Notes: generated from the sequence alone by a model not told the origin. Shown: positions 1-7,703, counted from the first letter of the stretch. The stretch: DNA of 9,752 nucleotides from DASPKO01 sp035628055 (GCA_035628055.1 DASPKO010000048.1:1-9752); one strand, 5' to 3'. Numbers and translations are program-made.

Positions 1-1
1 G

Positions 2-109
2 CGGCTGGGCGACGGCTCGGCGCGGGTGAGCCTGCGGTCCGAGGAGGGCAATGTGCTGCTGCGCTCCCTGCCGCGGCCCGAGGCCTACCGCGACCGGCGC
101 CGCTTCTAG
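2..109 (+). CDS. C-terminal end of an unidentified protein, possibly DUF4097-like (partial)
   Basis: An open frame enters from the left edge and ends at a TAG stop, giving the last 35 residues of a protein. The visible part contains GDGSARVSL followed by EEGNVLLRS and then a basic tail ending in YRDRRRF. Alternating short beta-strand patterns with G-D-G-S and E-G-N-V turns resemble the repeating strands at the end of DUF4097/adhesin-like beta-strand proteins, but this is too short for a firm family call. It converges on the leftward PilZ gene with only 20 nt between the stop codons. No function can be assigned from this fragment; the frame is chosen for its codon bias (G/C at nearly all third positions) and clean stop. 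Confidence 0.5.
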   Translation, partial: RLGDGSARVSLRSEEGNVLLRSLPRPEAYRDRRRF

Positions 110-129
110 CCGGCGCGGGGCTCCGGGCC

Positions 130-1011
130 TTAGGCGGCGCGGAGCTGGCCGGACCGGCGCTGCGCGTCCTGGATGCGCGCGACATAGGCGGCGACCACCT
201 CGAGCACGAAAGCGCGGTGCTCGGGGTGATGGGTGAAGTCGAAGGCGACGCCCGCGTAGAGGTTCTGGGCCGAATCCAGGTGCGTGTGGGCCACGCGCGC
301 CGAGACCGCGACCGGTACCGGCACGTCCGGGGCGAGGTCCAGGGCGAGCCAGAGATACGGGCGGCTCTCGGCCGCCGCCGCGTCGGCGCGGGCGACCTGC
401 AGGCCGAGTCCGCCGCCGCTGACGTTCACCAGCCGTGCGGGAAACATCGGTCCGACCTCGGGGAGGGTCATGCCCGCGACGCTGAAGCGGGGGGCGGAGA
501 ACGTGGTGCCGGCCCGGGCCTCGGCGTGACGCACGCGATTGGCGGTCTCCGCGGCGATCACGCTGGTGGGATCGAGCAGGGGCCAGCAGGAGACCGCGGG
601 GAGGTTCAGTCCCGCCGTCGAGATCCGGTGCAGGTTGCGGCGGGTGCAGCGCTCCAGGCCGCTGGGGTGGGCCAGTAGCAGCGCGGGCCGGCTCGCGGCG
701 CCTCCGCCGGCGGGGCCGATGACGCGGGTGTGGAACATCCAGCGGTTCTGGCCCACGCTCATGGCGCCGATGAGGGGGGCGCCGGCGGCCAGCTCGACGG
801 TGCGGCCGGCGGCCGCGGGGGCCTCGATCACCAGGTGGCGGTCGTTGAGCTCGAGCACGTGCACGCGCCAGATGAGGTCGGCGGGCTCGGGGGGCGCGCC
901 CGGGGCGTCCGCGGTGCCGCGGTCGAGCGCGATCTCGATCCCGCCACCCCGCTCGGCAATCTTGCGGAGACAGTCGGCCCAGTGTTCGGTGCGGGAGCGT
1001 GAGGCTGGCAC
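130..1011 (-). CDS. PilZ domain protein, probable c-di-GMP receptor (YcgR-like layout)
   Basis: Predicted 293-residue soluble protein. The second half carries the two signatures of a PilZ domain: RxxxR as RNLHR at residues 125-129 and (D/N)xSxxG as NVSGGG at residues 196-201, followed by the typical late strand YAGVAFDF near 252-259. These motifs bind cyclic di-GMP in characterised PilZ proteins. Residues about 25-115 form a separate beta-rich region like the YcgR-type flagellar-brake N-terminal domain (ends with MFHTRVIG before the PilZ linker). The family therefore suggests a c-di-GMP-responsive control protein for motility or surface behaviour, but the partner is unknown. Between the two motifs lie about 66 residues, more than the usual few dozen. 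The start is GTG with an AAGGA ribosome binding site 8 nt upstream. It lies 171 nt downstream of tgpA on the same strand, so co-transcription is possible but not shown. Confidence 0.8.
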   Translation of the reverse strand: MPASRSRTEHWADCLRKIAERGGGIEIALDRGTADAPGAPPEPADLIWRVHVLELNDRHLVIEAPAAAGRTVELAAGAPLIGAMSVGQNRWMFHTRVIGPAGGGAASRPALLLAHPSGLERCTRRNLHRISTAGLNLPAVSCWPLLDPTSVIAAETANRVRHAEARAGTTFSAPRFSVAGMTLPEVGPMFPARLVNVSGGGLGLQVARADAAAAESRPYLWLALDLAPDVPVPVAVSARVAHTHLDSAQNLYAGVAFDFTHHPEHRAFVLEVVAAYVARIQDAQRRSGQLRAA

Positions 1012-1182
1012 GACGGGGTTCCTTCTGGCGATGGAGGGCGGGAGCGGCGCGCACGGTCGCGCGGCCCAGCCGGGATCGGCCCGAGGCCTGTCGGGCTTGG
1101 GGCCGACGCGCGCAAACGGTCCGGCCCGAGTGCCCTCGTCCCGGGGAGAGCGCGTGCGCAGCCGCCGCGCCGTGGTTATCGG

Positions 1183-3432
1183 TCAGGCGCGCCGGGTGGC
1201 GGCCCGGAGTTCGGCGATCAGGCGGCGGGCCTCGGCCTTCTCGGCCCCGCTCAGGGGCGTTCCGCCGAAACGGGCGCGGTAGTAGAGGCGCGTGAGCGCG
1301 GAAAAGTGATCCGCCGCGGCGGGGCTGGTCCCGGCGATCACGCCGGCGTGCGCCAGGGGCGGACGGTGAGGGGGCTTGCCCAGTCTGGCCCCGGCGAGCA
1401 CCCCCAGCGCCCGGCCGTAGAACCCGCGACGGGAGCGGGCACCCCAGGGGGGCCTGGCCGCCAGGCCCCGCGGACCGGCCCGACGCCGGCGCGGCGGGCG
1501 GCGCGTTCCGCGCGCCCCGATCAGAATCGCGGCCACGCCGGCCAGCACCGCGATCGCCAGCGGGAGATGGCGCAGGAGCCCGGGCGTCGCCTGGTCGCCC
1601 TGTCGCGCCGACCCGGTCCGCACCCGCTCCATCCAGCCCCGGGCCCGCCAGAGCAGGCCGTGGGCGGTCTCGCGGCCGGCGATCCGCCCGCGGGCCCCGA
1701 GCAGGTTCTGGCGGCGCTGCTCGTCGAAGGAGACGACGCCGTGATTCCAGGCGAACTCCAGCGTCTCGTAGAAGCGCTTGAGGCGTCCGAGGAGTCCGAG
1801 CGCGGGGCGATGCAGGCGGTCGATCTCCGCGGGCGGCGAGGGGTCGAAGGTGGCCCAGCGGCCGGGCTCGATCTCCACCTCGACCCAGGCGTGGGCGTTG
1901 GACTGGCGCACGAGATACTGCCCGGTCGCGGAGTTGAACTCGGCGGCCAGGAAGCCCAGGACGAGGCGCGCGTTGAGGTCCAGGCTCTGGCACAGGGCGA
2001 CCATGGCGGAGGCGAAGTACTCGCAGTGCCCGCGGCGGGCCTCGAAAAGGAACCACTCGATGGGGTCCCGGCCGTCGCGGGGCGCTCCGAGCTCGAGGGT
2101 GTAGTCGAGGGTGCGCAGATGGTTCTGAATGGCGGAGGCCAGGGCGCGGTTCTGGGCGAGGTCGCGCTCCTCGGGGCCGGAGGGCACGCGGCGCTGGCCT
2201 GCGAGCTCCAGGGCCAGCGCGCGGATGGGCCCCTCGCGGAACATCGGGGGGGCGGGGGGCGGCGGGCGCGGCGTGGTCACGAGCACGGGCTGCGACCAGA
2301 CGGTGTAGCTCAGCGGGCCGGGGTCGCGCGCCACGATGCGGAAGGTGCGGTCGTGCGGGCGGAACTCGACGCGCGCCCGGTCGTCGAGCTGGATGCCCGC
2401 GGGCGAGAGGAGCGCGAACAGGTAGTTGTCGCGCTCGCGGGTGCCGCCCCGGAGGGTGATGACCTGGGCGTACTCCAGGCGCGGATTGCGCTCCGCGTCC
2501 TGCAGGTCGTAGCGGCGCGTGCCCATGAAGACGCCCGCCAGGTCCTCGGAGGCGTCCACGCCCCGGTCGGCGCGCCAGGCCTTGCGGTCGGGGTCGTAGC
2601 TGCCCTTGGTGACCCCGCGCAGATAGAGGTTCCCGAGCTGGTGCCCCCCGGCGTTGTCGCCGTGCCGGTCGCGGACGAGCACGTCCATCACGGGGGTGGA
2701 GTCGCCCGGGTTGAGGAAGCCGGGCTGCCCGAGGCGGACCTGGTCGTGGAACCCGACGGTGCGCTCCCGCACGGAGGACCTGGCCAGCTCCCCGAGCGCT
2801 CCCTCGCCGAGGCTGCGCGGCGTGAGCATGAAGGCGACGAGGCCGAGCACGAAGCTGGCCGCGAGCGCGCCGGCCACGACGCGGCGGAAGTGCCGGGCGC
2901 GGCGGCGCGCCTGCGGGGCGGGGGCGTGCTCGGCCCGGGCGCGGTCGCCCCCCGCGAGGGTGAGGCGGGTGAGCCCGAGGCGGATCTGGAGGATCATCGC
3001 CGAGGCGGTGAGCAGGGGGGTATAGGCCAGCACGAGCATGCCGGTCAGGAAGGTGTTGCTGGTGAGCAGCGCGCCGATGACGATGAACAGGCTGAGCGTG
3101 AGGAGCTGCGCCTCGTCGCGCGGCTTGGCGCGGTCGAAGAGCTTGACGAGCTGGATGAGCACGAGGAACTCGGTCAGGTCGGAAACCACCGGCCCGGTGG
3201 CCGATGACCCGATGACGTTGAGGCCCGCCCGGAGCACCGCGGCGAGCACGAGCAGGTTGGCCGCGAGGCGCGGCATGTTCCACGGCGTGCCGGAACGGCC
3301 GGTCCACCAGGCCAGGGCGAGAACCGGGAGGGAGAAGGCGGCCAGCCCGGGGTCCTCATCGGCGACGCAGAAGGCCAGAATGGCCAGGGTCACGGTGATG
3401 CACGCGAGCAGGTTGAAGCGCGACGGGGCCAT
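1183..3432 (-). CDS. TgpA-type membrane transglutaminase (DUF3488 / transglutaminase-like / DUF4129)
   Basis: Predicted 749-residue membrane protein. The N-terminus (about residues 7-205) has six or seven hydrophobic segments, matching the DUF3488 membrane part of TgpA-family proteins. A periplasm-facing region of about 180 residues follows, then the transglutaminase-like core with the full Cys-His-Asp triad: C470 in RRGHCEYFASA, H514 in NAHAWVEVE and D530 in ATFDPSPP. One more membrane segment lies at about 623-640, and the tail (671-745; FYGRALGVL, LTRLYYRARFGG) fits DUF4129. In Pseudomonas the family member TgpA is an essential inner-membrane protein with transglutaminase activity; the substrate here is unknown. 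The ATG follows the TAG of the DUF58 gene with no base in between, and a GAGGGGG ribosome binding site lies in the end of that gene, so translational coupling is likely. Length and domain order are as expected for the family. Confidence 0.92.
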   Translation of the reverse strand: MAPSRFNLLACITVTLAILAFCVADEDPGLAAFSLPVLALAWWTGRSGTPWNMPRLAANLLVLAAVLRAGLNVIGSSATGPVVSDLTEFLVLIQLVKLFDRAKPRDEAQLLTLSLFIVIGALLTSNTFLTGMLVLAYTPLLTASAMILQIRLGLTRLTLAGGDRARAEHAPAPQARRRARHFRRVVAGALAASFVLGLVAFMLTPRSLGEGALGELARSSVRERTVGFHDQVRLGQPGFLNPGDSTPVMDVLVRDRHGDNAGGHQLGNLYLRGVTKGSYDPDRKAWRADRGVDASEDLAGVFMGTRRYDLQDAERNPRLEYAQVITLRGGTRERDNYLFALLSPAGIQLDDRARVEFRPHDRTFRIVARDPGPLSYTVWSQPVLVTTPRPPPPAPPMFREGPIRALALELAGQRRVPSGPEERDLAQNRALASAIQNHLRTLDYTLELGAPRDGRDPIEWFLFEARRGHCEYFASAMVALCQSLDLNARLVLGFLAAEFNSATGQYLVRQSNAHAWVEVEIEPGRWATFDPSPPAEIDRLHRPALGLLGRLKRFYETLEFAWNHGVVSFDEQRRQNLLGARGRIAGRETAHGLLWRARGWMERVRTGSARQGDQATPGLLRHLPLAIAVLAGVAAILIGARGTRRPPRRRRAGPRGLAARPPWGARSRRGFYGRALGVLAGARLGKPPHRPPLAHAGVIAGTSPAAADHFSALTRLYYRARFGGTPLSGAEKAEARRLIAELRAATRRA

Positions 3433-4710
3433 CTACGCGCCCCCTCGCGGCGCCGAGAACAGTGGCCGGCGCGGGCGGGGGCCGCCCGGCGTCGGCCCGC
3501 GCGCCGCCGCGGACCGCGACTCGGCGGTCGCCGAGACGTGGGCGGCGTCGGCGGGCAGGAAGTCGGGCCGGATGGGGCCCGCGTGCACTCCCAGGAGGGC
3601 GGAGCGCCGCCCCGCGATGCGTGCCGGCGCCACCGCGCCGGGGCGGAGTTTGGCGGCGTCGAGCACGGAGAGGTCGTCGAGCAGGAGCTCCAGGTGCCGT
3701 GGTCCGCGCCGCGGGGGCCGCTCGAGGCCGAGCGCGGGGACGAGCAGGCCCACCTCGAAGCCGGCCTCGATCCCCAGGCGGACGTAGGCCGCGCCGACCG
3801 CGATGGCCCGCTCCCGGGCGGGCTCGGGGTCGTCCGGCTCGAGGCGCAGGACGACCACCAGGCGGTGCGGCGCCGGCATGGCGTGCTGGCGCACGAGCAT
3901 CGAGTCGGACCGGGCCGAAGCCCTCCAGGCGATCGAGCGGGGAGGGTCGCCCGGGAGATACTCGCGCAGGGCGAAGAAGTCCTCGCTCCCTCCGAGGCGG
4001 GCGCGGCGGGGCGACTCGCCGCTCTGGCCCCCGAGCCCGCGCCAGATCAGCGTGGGGTCAACGTCCACGGCTTCCGGGCGCACGATGAGCGCCGCCGGCT
4101 GCTGCATCCAGACCGACTTGCGGATGATCCCGAATGGAAAGCTGGTCTCGGCGGTCACCCCGGTGAGGTGCAGGCGACCGCGCGTCCGGGGCGTCGGCCC
4201 CGCCGCGGCCCAGGCGACCGAGCGCGGGCCGGCGTGCACGACGAAGCCGAGGGCCCGGCCCGAGAGCGTGGCGTGGGGCCCGGGGTCCCTCTCGGATGGA
4301 GGGTCCTCCGTGAGCGTGAGCGCGAAGGCGGGAAGCCACCGGCTCCGGTTGCTGACGCGGTAGCGGAGCCGGAGCGGCTCCCCCGCGACGCCGCGGGTCA
4401 GCGGCTGGCGATTCACGCTGACGCGCATCATCATGTGCCCGCTGATGAACCCCGAAACCAGCAGGACGGCGAGGCTGAAGCCGAACGCCCAGAACAGGAG
4501 GTTGTTCTGGCTGTTGAACGCGCCCAGGGCGATGAGCAATGTGACGAAGACATAGATGCCCAGGGGGGCATGGAAGTGGTAGCGGCGCTTGGTGCGGACG
4601 CGCTGGACCCTCCCGGGCGCGGGGCCCGAGCCGCCGGGCGCGCGTCCCTGGTGGGTCCATCCGATCACGCTGTCCGGTACGGGCCGGTCCGAAAAACGGT
4701 TCGCGGCCAC
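3433..4710 (-). CDS. DUF58 domain-containing membrane protein
   Basis: Predicted 425-residue protein. After a basic N-terminal stretch, two adjacent hydrophobic segments (about residues 48-64 and 68-90) anchor it in the membrane. A beta-rich region follows, then the DUF58 signature at about 243-275: EDFFALREYLPGDPPRSIAW with RASARSD and LVRQH just after. DUF58 proteins usually sit in MoxR-DUF58-TgpA clusters and have a von Willebrand-like fold; their biochemical role is poorly known. The neighbouring TgpA gene starts directly after this stop codon, supporting a functional pair. The start is GTG, preceded by GGGGGGAGG with a 4-nt spacer that begins right after the redoxin stop codon (13-nt intergenic gap). 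The last 45 residues are Pro/Arg/Ala-rich low-complexity sequence. No MoxR ATPase gene is adjacent. Confidence 0.9.
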   Translation of the reverse strand: MAANRFSDRPVPDSVIGWTHQGRAPGGSGPAPGRVQRVRTKRRYHFHAPLGIYVFVTLLIALGAFNSQNNLLFWAFGFSLAVLLVSGFISGHMMMRVSVNRQPLTRGVAGEPLRLRYRVSNRSRWLPAFALTLTEDPPSERDPGPHATLSGRALGFVVHAGPRSVAWAAAGPTPRTRGRLHLTGVTAETSFPFGIIRKSVWMQQPAALIVRPEAVDVDPTLIWRGLGGQSGESPRRARLGGSEDFFALREYLPGDPPRSIAWRASARSDSMLVRQHAMPAPHRLVVVLRLEPDDPEPARERAIAVGAAYVRLGIEAGFEVGLLVPALGLERPPRRGPRHLELLLDDLSVLDAAKLRPGAVAPARIAGRRSALLGVHAGPIRPDFLPADAAHVSATAESRSAAARGPTPGGPRPRRPLFSAPRGGA

Positions 4711-4723
4711 GCCGCCTCCCCCC

Positions 4724-5302
4724 TCAGCGGTTGCGCGCCGCCGGCCCCGGCCGCCACTTGATGTTGCACCCGATGCTCGGGTGCTGGCGCTCCGGCACCG
4801 GCTTGCCCGCGAGCACCGCGTCCAGGGCGGCGCGCAGGTCGCGGCCCGTCGCCGGCTTGGCGTTCCCCGGGCGGCTGTCGTCGAGCTGGCCCCGGTAGAC
4901 CAGTCTCTTGTCCGGTCCGTACAGGAAGAAGTCGGGCGTGCAGACCGCCCCGAAGGCCCGGGCCACTTCCTGCGTCTGGTCGTAGAGGTACGGGAAGGTG
5001 TAGCCCGCCGCCTTGGCCTCGAGCTTCATCTTCTCCGGGCTGTCCTCCGGGTACCCCTCCACGTCGTTCGAGCTGATGGCCACCACTCCCACGCCCTTGA
5101 GCTGGTAGTCCGCGGCCAGCCGCGCGAACGCCGCTTGCACGTGCTTGACGAAGGGGCAGTGGTTGCAGAGGAACGCGACGAGGAGCGCCCGGCTGTCGCT
5201 GAAGTCATCGAGCCCGACCGGCTGACCCGTCACGCTGTCGGGGAGCGAAAAGCCCGGCGCGGGCGTTCCCAGCGGGACCATCGTCGATTCGGTCGCGGCC
5301 AT
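4724..5302 (-). CDS. Thioredoxin family protein (redoxin / AhpC-TSA-like)
   Basis: Predicted 192-residue cytoplasmic protein without a signal peptide. It has a thioredoxin fold: the strand ALLVAFLCNHCPFVKHV carries a CxxC pair (C46, C49), followed by VGVVAISSND (71-80), the loop EDSPEKMK, and the cis-proline segment AVCTPDFFLYGP (P123, with an extra C121). The tail has SIGCNIKW, with another cysteine at 179, characteristic of this group of stand-alone thioredoxin-family proteins of about 190 residues. It probably reduces a disulfide or peroxide substrate; the specific substrate is not evident. I chose the ATG at 5302 because GAGGAGG lies 4 nt upstream and the conserved domain begins just after it. 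The open frame runs much further upstream but would cover eno and phoU. It lies 44 nt downstream of eno and 13 nt upstream of the DUF58 gene, so it is probably in the same operon. Confidence 0.9.
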   Translation of the reverse strand: MAATESTMVPLGTPAPGFSLPDSVTGQPVGLDDFSDSRALLVAFLCNHCPFVKHVQAAFARLAADYQLKGVGVVAISSNDVEGYPEDSPEKMKLEAKAAGYTFPYLYDQTQEVARAFGAVCTPDFFLYGPDKRLVYRGQLDDSRPGNAKPATGRDLRAALDAVLAGKPVPERQHPSIGCNIKWRPGPAARNR

Positions 5303-5322
5303 GAGTCCTCCTCGCGGTGCCG

Positions 5323-5344
5323 CCGGCCCCGGGCACGGGGCCGG
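5323..5344 (-). terminator. Strong hairpin between eno and the redoxin gene (no T tract)
   Basis: A perfect 9-bp stem, CCGGCCCCG with CGGGGCCGG, closes a 4-nt loop and starts 2 nt after the eno stop codon. On the minus strand no run of T follows, so it is not a standard intrinsic terminator. It may protect the 3' end of eno mRNA or partly attenuate transcription into the redoxin gene, whose GAGGAGG ribosome binding site lies about 10 nt further on and is left free. Confidence 0.45.
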
Positions 5345-5346
5345 GG

Positions 5347-6648
5347 CTACGACCTCCACCAGGTCGAGGCGCCGTACCGGGCGGTCTGGCCCAGGTCCTC
5401 GGCGATGCGGATGAGCTGATTGTACTTGGCGTTGCGGTCGCTCCGGCACGGGGCGCCCGTCTTGATCTGCCCGCAGTTGGTCGCCACCGCCAGGTCGGCG
5501 ATGGTGGCGTCCTCGGTCTCGCCCGAGCGGTGGCTCATCACCGCGGCGTAGCGGCTGCGCATGGCCAGCCCAACCGCGTCGAAGGTCTCGCTCAGGGTCC
5601 CGATCTGGTTGACCTTCACCAGGATCGCGTTGGCGGCCCGCTGGTCCAGGCCACGCTGCAGGAAGCGCCGGTTGGTGACGAACAGGTCGTCGCCCACGAG
5701 CTGGACGCGCTCGCCCAGGCGCGCGGTGAGCGCGACCCATCCCTCCCAATCCCCCTCGGCGAGCCCGTCCTCGATGGAGCGGATGGGATACTCCGCGCAC
5801 CAGCGCGCCCACAGGTCGATCATCTGCTGGCTGCCGACGATCTCCTTGCTCGACTTGAAGAAGCAGTACCCCGGCTTGCCGAGCGCCCGCGCCTCGTTCC
5901 ACAGCTCGCTGGCCGCGGGGTCGAGGGCCACGAAGATCTGCTCGCCCCAGCGGTACCCCGACTTCTTGACCGCCTCCTCGATCATCCGCAGCGCGTCCTC
6001 GTTGCTGCGCAGGTCCGGCGCGAAGCCCCCCTCGTCGCCGACGGCGGTCGAGAGCCCGCGGTCGTGCAGCACGCGGCGCAGGTTGTGATAGACCTCCACC
6101 CCCGCGCGCAGGGCCTCGGCGTAGGTGTCGAAGCCCCAGGGCTGGATCATGAACTCCTGGAAGTCCACGTTGTTGTCGGCGTGCTTGCCCCCGTTGAGGA
6201 TGTTGAACATCGGCACCGGGAGCGTGCGCGCGTGGCTGCCGCCGAGGTAGCGGTACAGGGGCAGCCCGCAGGCTTCCGCGGCGGCCTTGGCGACGGCGAT
6301 CGAGACCCCGAGGATGGCGTTGGCCCCCAGGCGCGACTTGTTGGGCGTGCCGTCCAGGGCCACCATGGCCGCGTCGATCTCCTCCTGCTCGCGCGCGTCC
6401 AGGCCCTCCAGGGCGGGGGCCAGCTCCTCGAGCACGTTGGCTACCGCCCGCGCGACGCCCTTGCCCAGGTAGGCCCGGTCGCCGGTGTCGCGCAGCTCGA
6501 CCGCCTCGTTCTCGCCCGTGCTGGCGCCGCTGGGGACGGCGGCGCGCCCGATGGCGCCCCCCTCGAGGGCCACCTCCACCTCGACGGTGGGATTCCCGCG
6601 CGAGTCGAGGACCTGACGGGCGTGGACCACGTCGATCGTGAAGGGCAT
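5347..6648 (-). CDS. eno: Enolase (phosphopyruvate hydratase)
   Basis: Predicted 433-residue enolase, the usual bacterial length. It interconverts 2-phosphoglycerate and phosphoenolpyruvate in glycolysis and gluconeogenesis. The family residues are all visible: the start of the fold with ARQVLDSRGNPTVEVEV, the flexible loop VPSGASTGENEAVELRD, E165 in FQEFMIQP, E206 in GDEGGFAPD, metal ligands D243, E293 and D320 (ALDPAAS, SIEDGL, VGDDLF), the catalytic lysine K345 in LVKVNQIGT, SHRSGETED at 372-380 and K396 in GQIKTGAPCRSDR. The ATG at 6648 is fixed by homology (MPFTIDVVHARQ) and by GGAG 7 nt upstream; an overlapping out-of-frame ATG lies 5 nt before it. It is the first gene of a probable leftward operon and is divergent from phoU. 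Nothing about it looks degraded. Confidence 0.98.
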   Translation of the reverse strand: MPFTIDVVHARQVLDSRGNPTVEVEVALEGGAIGRAAVPSGASTGENEAVELRDTGDRAYLGKGVARAVANVLEELAPALEGLDAREQEEIDAAMVALDGTPNKSRLGANAILGVSIAVAKAAAEACGLPLYRYLGGSHARTLPVPMFNILNGGKHADNNVDFQEFMIQPWGFDTYAEALRAGVEVYHNLRRVLHDRGLSTAVGDEGGFAPDLRSNEDALRMIEEAVKKSGYRWGEQIFVALDPAASELWNEARALGKPGYCFFKSSKEIVGSQQMIDLWARWCAEYPIRSIEDGLAEGDWEGWVALTARLGERVQLVGDDLFVTNRRFLQRGLDQRAANAILVKVNQIGTLSETFDAVGLAMRSRYAAVMSHRSGETEDATIADLAVATNCGQIKTGAPCRSDRNAKYNQLIRIAEDLGQTARYGASTWWRS

Positions 6649-6671
6649 CGCATTGCTCCGTCGGTTGGACC

Positions 6672-6714
6672 GCGCCCGCCCGGCACCGGCCCATCGTACC
6701 GCCGGGCGGGGCGC
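6672..6714. repeat. Long GC-rich inverted repeat in the eno-phoU divergent region
   Basis: GCGCCCGCCCGGC (6672-6684) pairs with GCCGGGCGGGGCGC (6701-6714) over 13 bp with one bulged G, with a 16-nt loop. It lies 24 nt upstream of the eno ATG, so it would be part of the eno leader RNA if transcription starts further right. The remaining divergent region (6715-6808) also holds a short GTTGG-N6-CCAAC dyad at 6778-6793, just before the phoU ribosome binding site. Promoters for both genes must lie in these 160 bp, but I see no convincing -35/-10 pair. Confidence 0.45.
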
Positions 6715-6808
6715 GCCTCGACCGCGCCCCGCCGGGCCCGCCCGGGCGCTCCGCAGCGTCCGCGTCGGGCGCGTATCGTTGGACACGGCCAACCGGCCGG
6801 GAGCGCCC

Positions 6809-7510
6809 ATGCCGAGCACCCCCCAGGGATTCGCGACGCGTCTGGCCCGCCTCAAGGCCGACCTGGTGGACCAGGGCCGGCGGGTGCAGGAGCTGGTCGA
6901 GCGTGCCTTCGATGCCGTCTTCGACGGGCAGGGCGACGGCGAGGCCCAGGTGCTCGCCCAGGACGAGGTGATCGACCGGGTCGACGTCGAAATGGAGAAG
7001 GCCTCGGTGCAGCTCCTGGCCGACGCCACGCGGCAGAATGCGGCCCTCGAGCCGGCCCAGCTCCGCCGGGTTCTGACGATCGTGAAGGTGAACAACGAGC
7101 TGGAACGGATCGCCGACGCGGGGGTCGCAATCGCCAGCCACGCCGCCCAGCTCAAGGCCGCCGGGCCCCTTCCCGGGACGCTCCGCGTGATGGCCAACAG
7201 CGTGATCGGGATCATCCGCGACGCCAACGCGGCCCTGGACGGGGACGACCCGGAACTGGCCAAGATCGTGCTGGCCTCCGAGGACGCGGTGCTGGAGTTC
7301 AAGCGGGCCCTGGTGCGCGACGCGCACCAGCGTCTGTGCCGGGGCGAGGCCTCGGTCGACCTGGCCTTCTCGCTGGCGGAGATCGCCGGGGCCTGCGATG
7401 ACATGGCCGATCACTGCACGAACATCGCCGAGCAGATCATCTACCAGGCGACGGGCGCGGTGGTGCGGCACATGCCGGGGCACTGGGAAGAGTTCACGCC
7501 GCGCGGGTGA
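6809..7510 (+). CDS. phoU: PhoU family phosphate-signalling protein
   Basis: Predicted 233-residue, all-alpha soluble protein made of two PhoU repeats. The metal-site motifs E/DxxxD are visible in both halves: NNELERIADAG at about 95-105, and CDDMADHCTNIAEQIIY at about 196-212. The end, HMPGHWEEF, is also usual for the family. PhoU proteins link the PstSCAB phosphate transporter to the PhoR sensor kinase and dampen the Pho regulon when phosphate is plentiful. Here no pst, phoR or phoB gene is nearby, so the gene stands alone, divergent from eno. The ATG at 6809 has GGGAG 5 nt upstream. Length is as expected. A PhoU-like regulator of another transporter cannot be excluded. Confidence 0.92.
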   Translation: MPSTPQGFATRLARLKADLVDQGRRVQELVERAFDAVFDGQGDGEAQVLAQDEVIDRVDVEMEKASVQLLADATRQNAALEPAQLRRVLTIVKVNNELERIADAGVAIASHAAQLKAAGPLPGTLRVMANSVIGIIRDANAALDGDDPELAKIVLASEDAVLEFKRALVRDAHQRLCRGEASVDLAFSLAEIAGACDDMADHCTNIAEQIIYQATGAVVRHMPGHWEEFTPRG

Positions 7511-7564
7511 GCCGCCGGATCCACGGTCCGAACGCGCCGGGGACCTGCCGGCTGAACACGGGCC

Positions 7565-7665
7565 GGGCCCACGCGGGTCGGGAAGGGCCCACACGGGTCG
7601 GACAGGGCCCCGCCTGGGTCGGGCAGAGTCCACATGGGGTTGGGCAGGTCAACCTGGGTCGGGCC
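7565..7665. repeat. Degenerate tandem repeat, about five 20-21-bp units
   Basis: Five imperfect copies follow one another between phoU and the tRNA gene, at 7565-7584, 7585-7604, 7605-7625, 7626-7646 and 7647-7665. The shared pattern is GGGCCCAC-(2-3 nt)-GGGTCGG followed by A/CA. The first two copies differ at only a few positions and the last two are the most diverged; a sixth, weaker copy may precede at about 7545-7564. Because unit length varies between 19 and 21 bp it is not a maintained heptapeptide-coding repeat. Repeats of this kind can arise by slippage; a role in transcription termination between the convergent phoU and tRNA gene is possible but not shown. Confidence 0.75.
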
Positions 7666-7703
7666 ATGCTGCTCGCGCGGGGCCTGGCTTGTCCCCCATC
7701 CAA

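Noticed and set aside
97..116. 6-bp GC hairpin over the stop codon of the first gene as a terminator
   Set aside because: Short stem with no T tract on either strand; such stems are frequent by chance here.
1079..1096. Hairpin GCCCGA-N6-TCGGGC between tgpA and the PilZ gene as a tgpA terminator
   Set aside because: Only 6 bp, about 85 nt after the stop and without a T tract, so support is too weak.
1306..3207. 633-codon open frame on the plus strand opposite tgpA
   Set aside because: It is exactly antisense to a gene with a complete catalytic triad and membrane segments; its product is low-complexity and shows no domain. Long antisense frames are expected at this GC content.
5317..7401. 694-codon plus-strand frame covering eno and part of phoU
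   Set aside because: It is antisense to intact enolase and out of frame with phoU, with a low-complexity product.
5303..7633. Upstream extension of the redoxin frame on the minus strand (frame open to 7633)
   Set aside because: It would overlap all of eno and phoU; the ATG at 5302 with a strong ribosome binding site and the domain start explain the gene.
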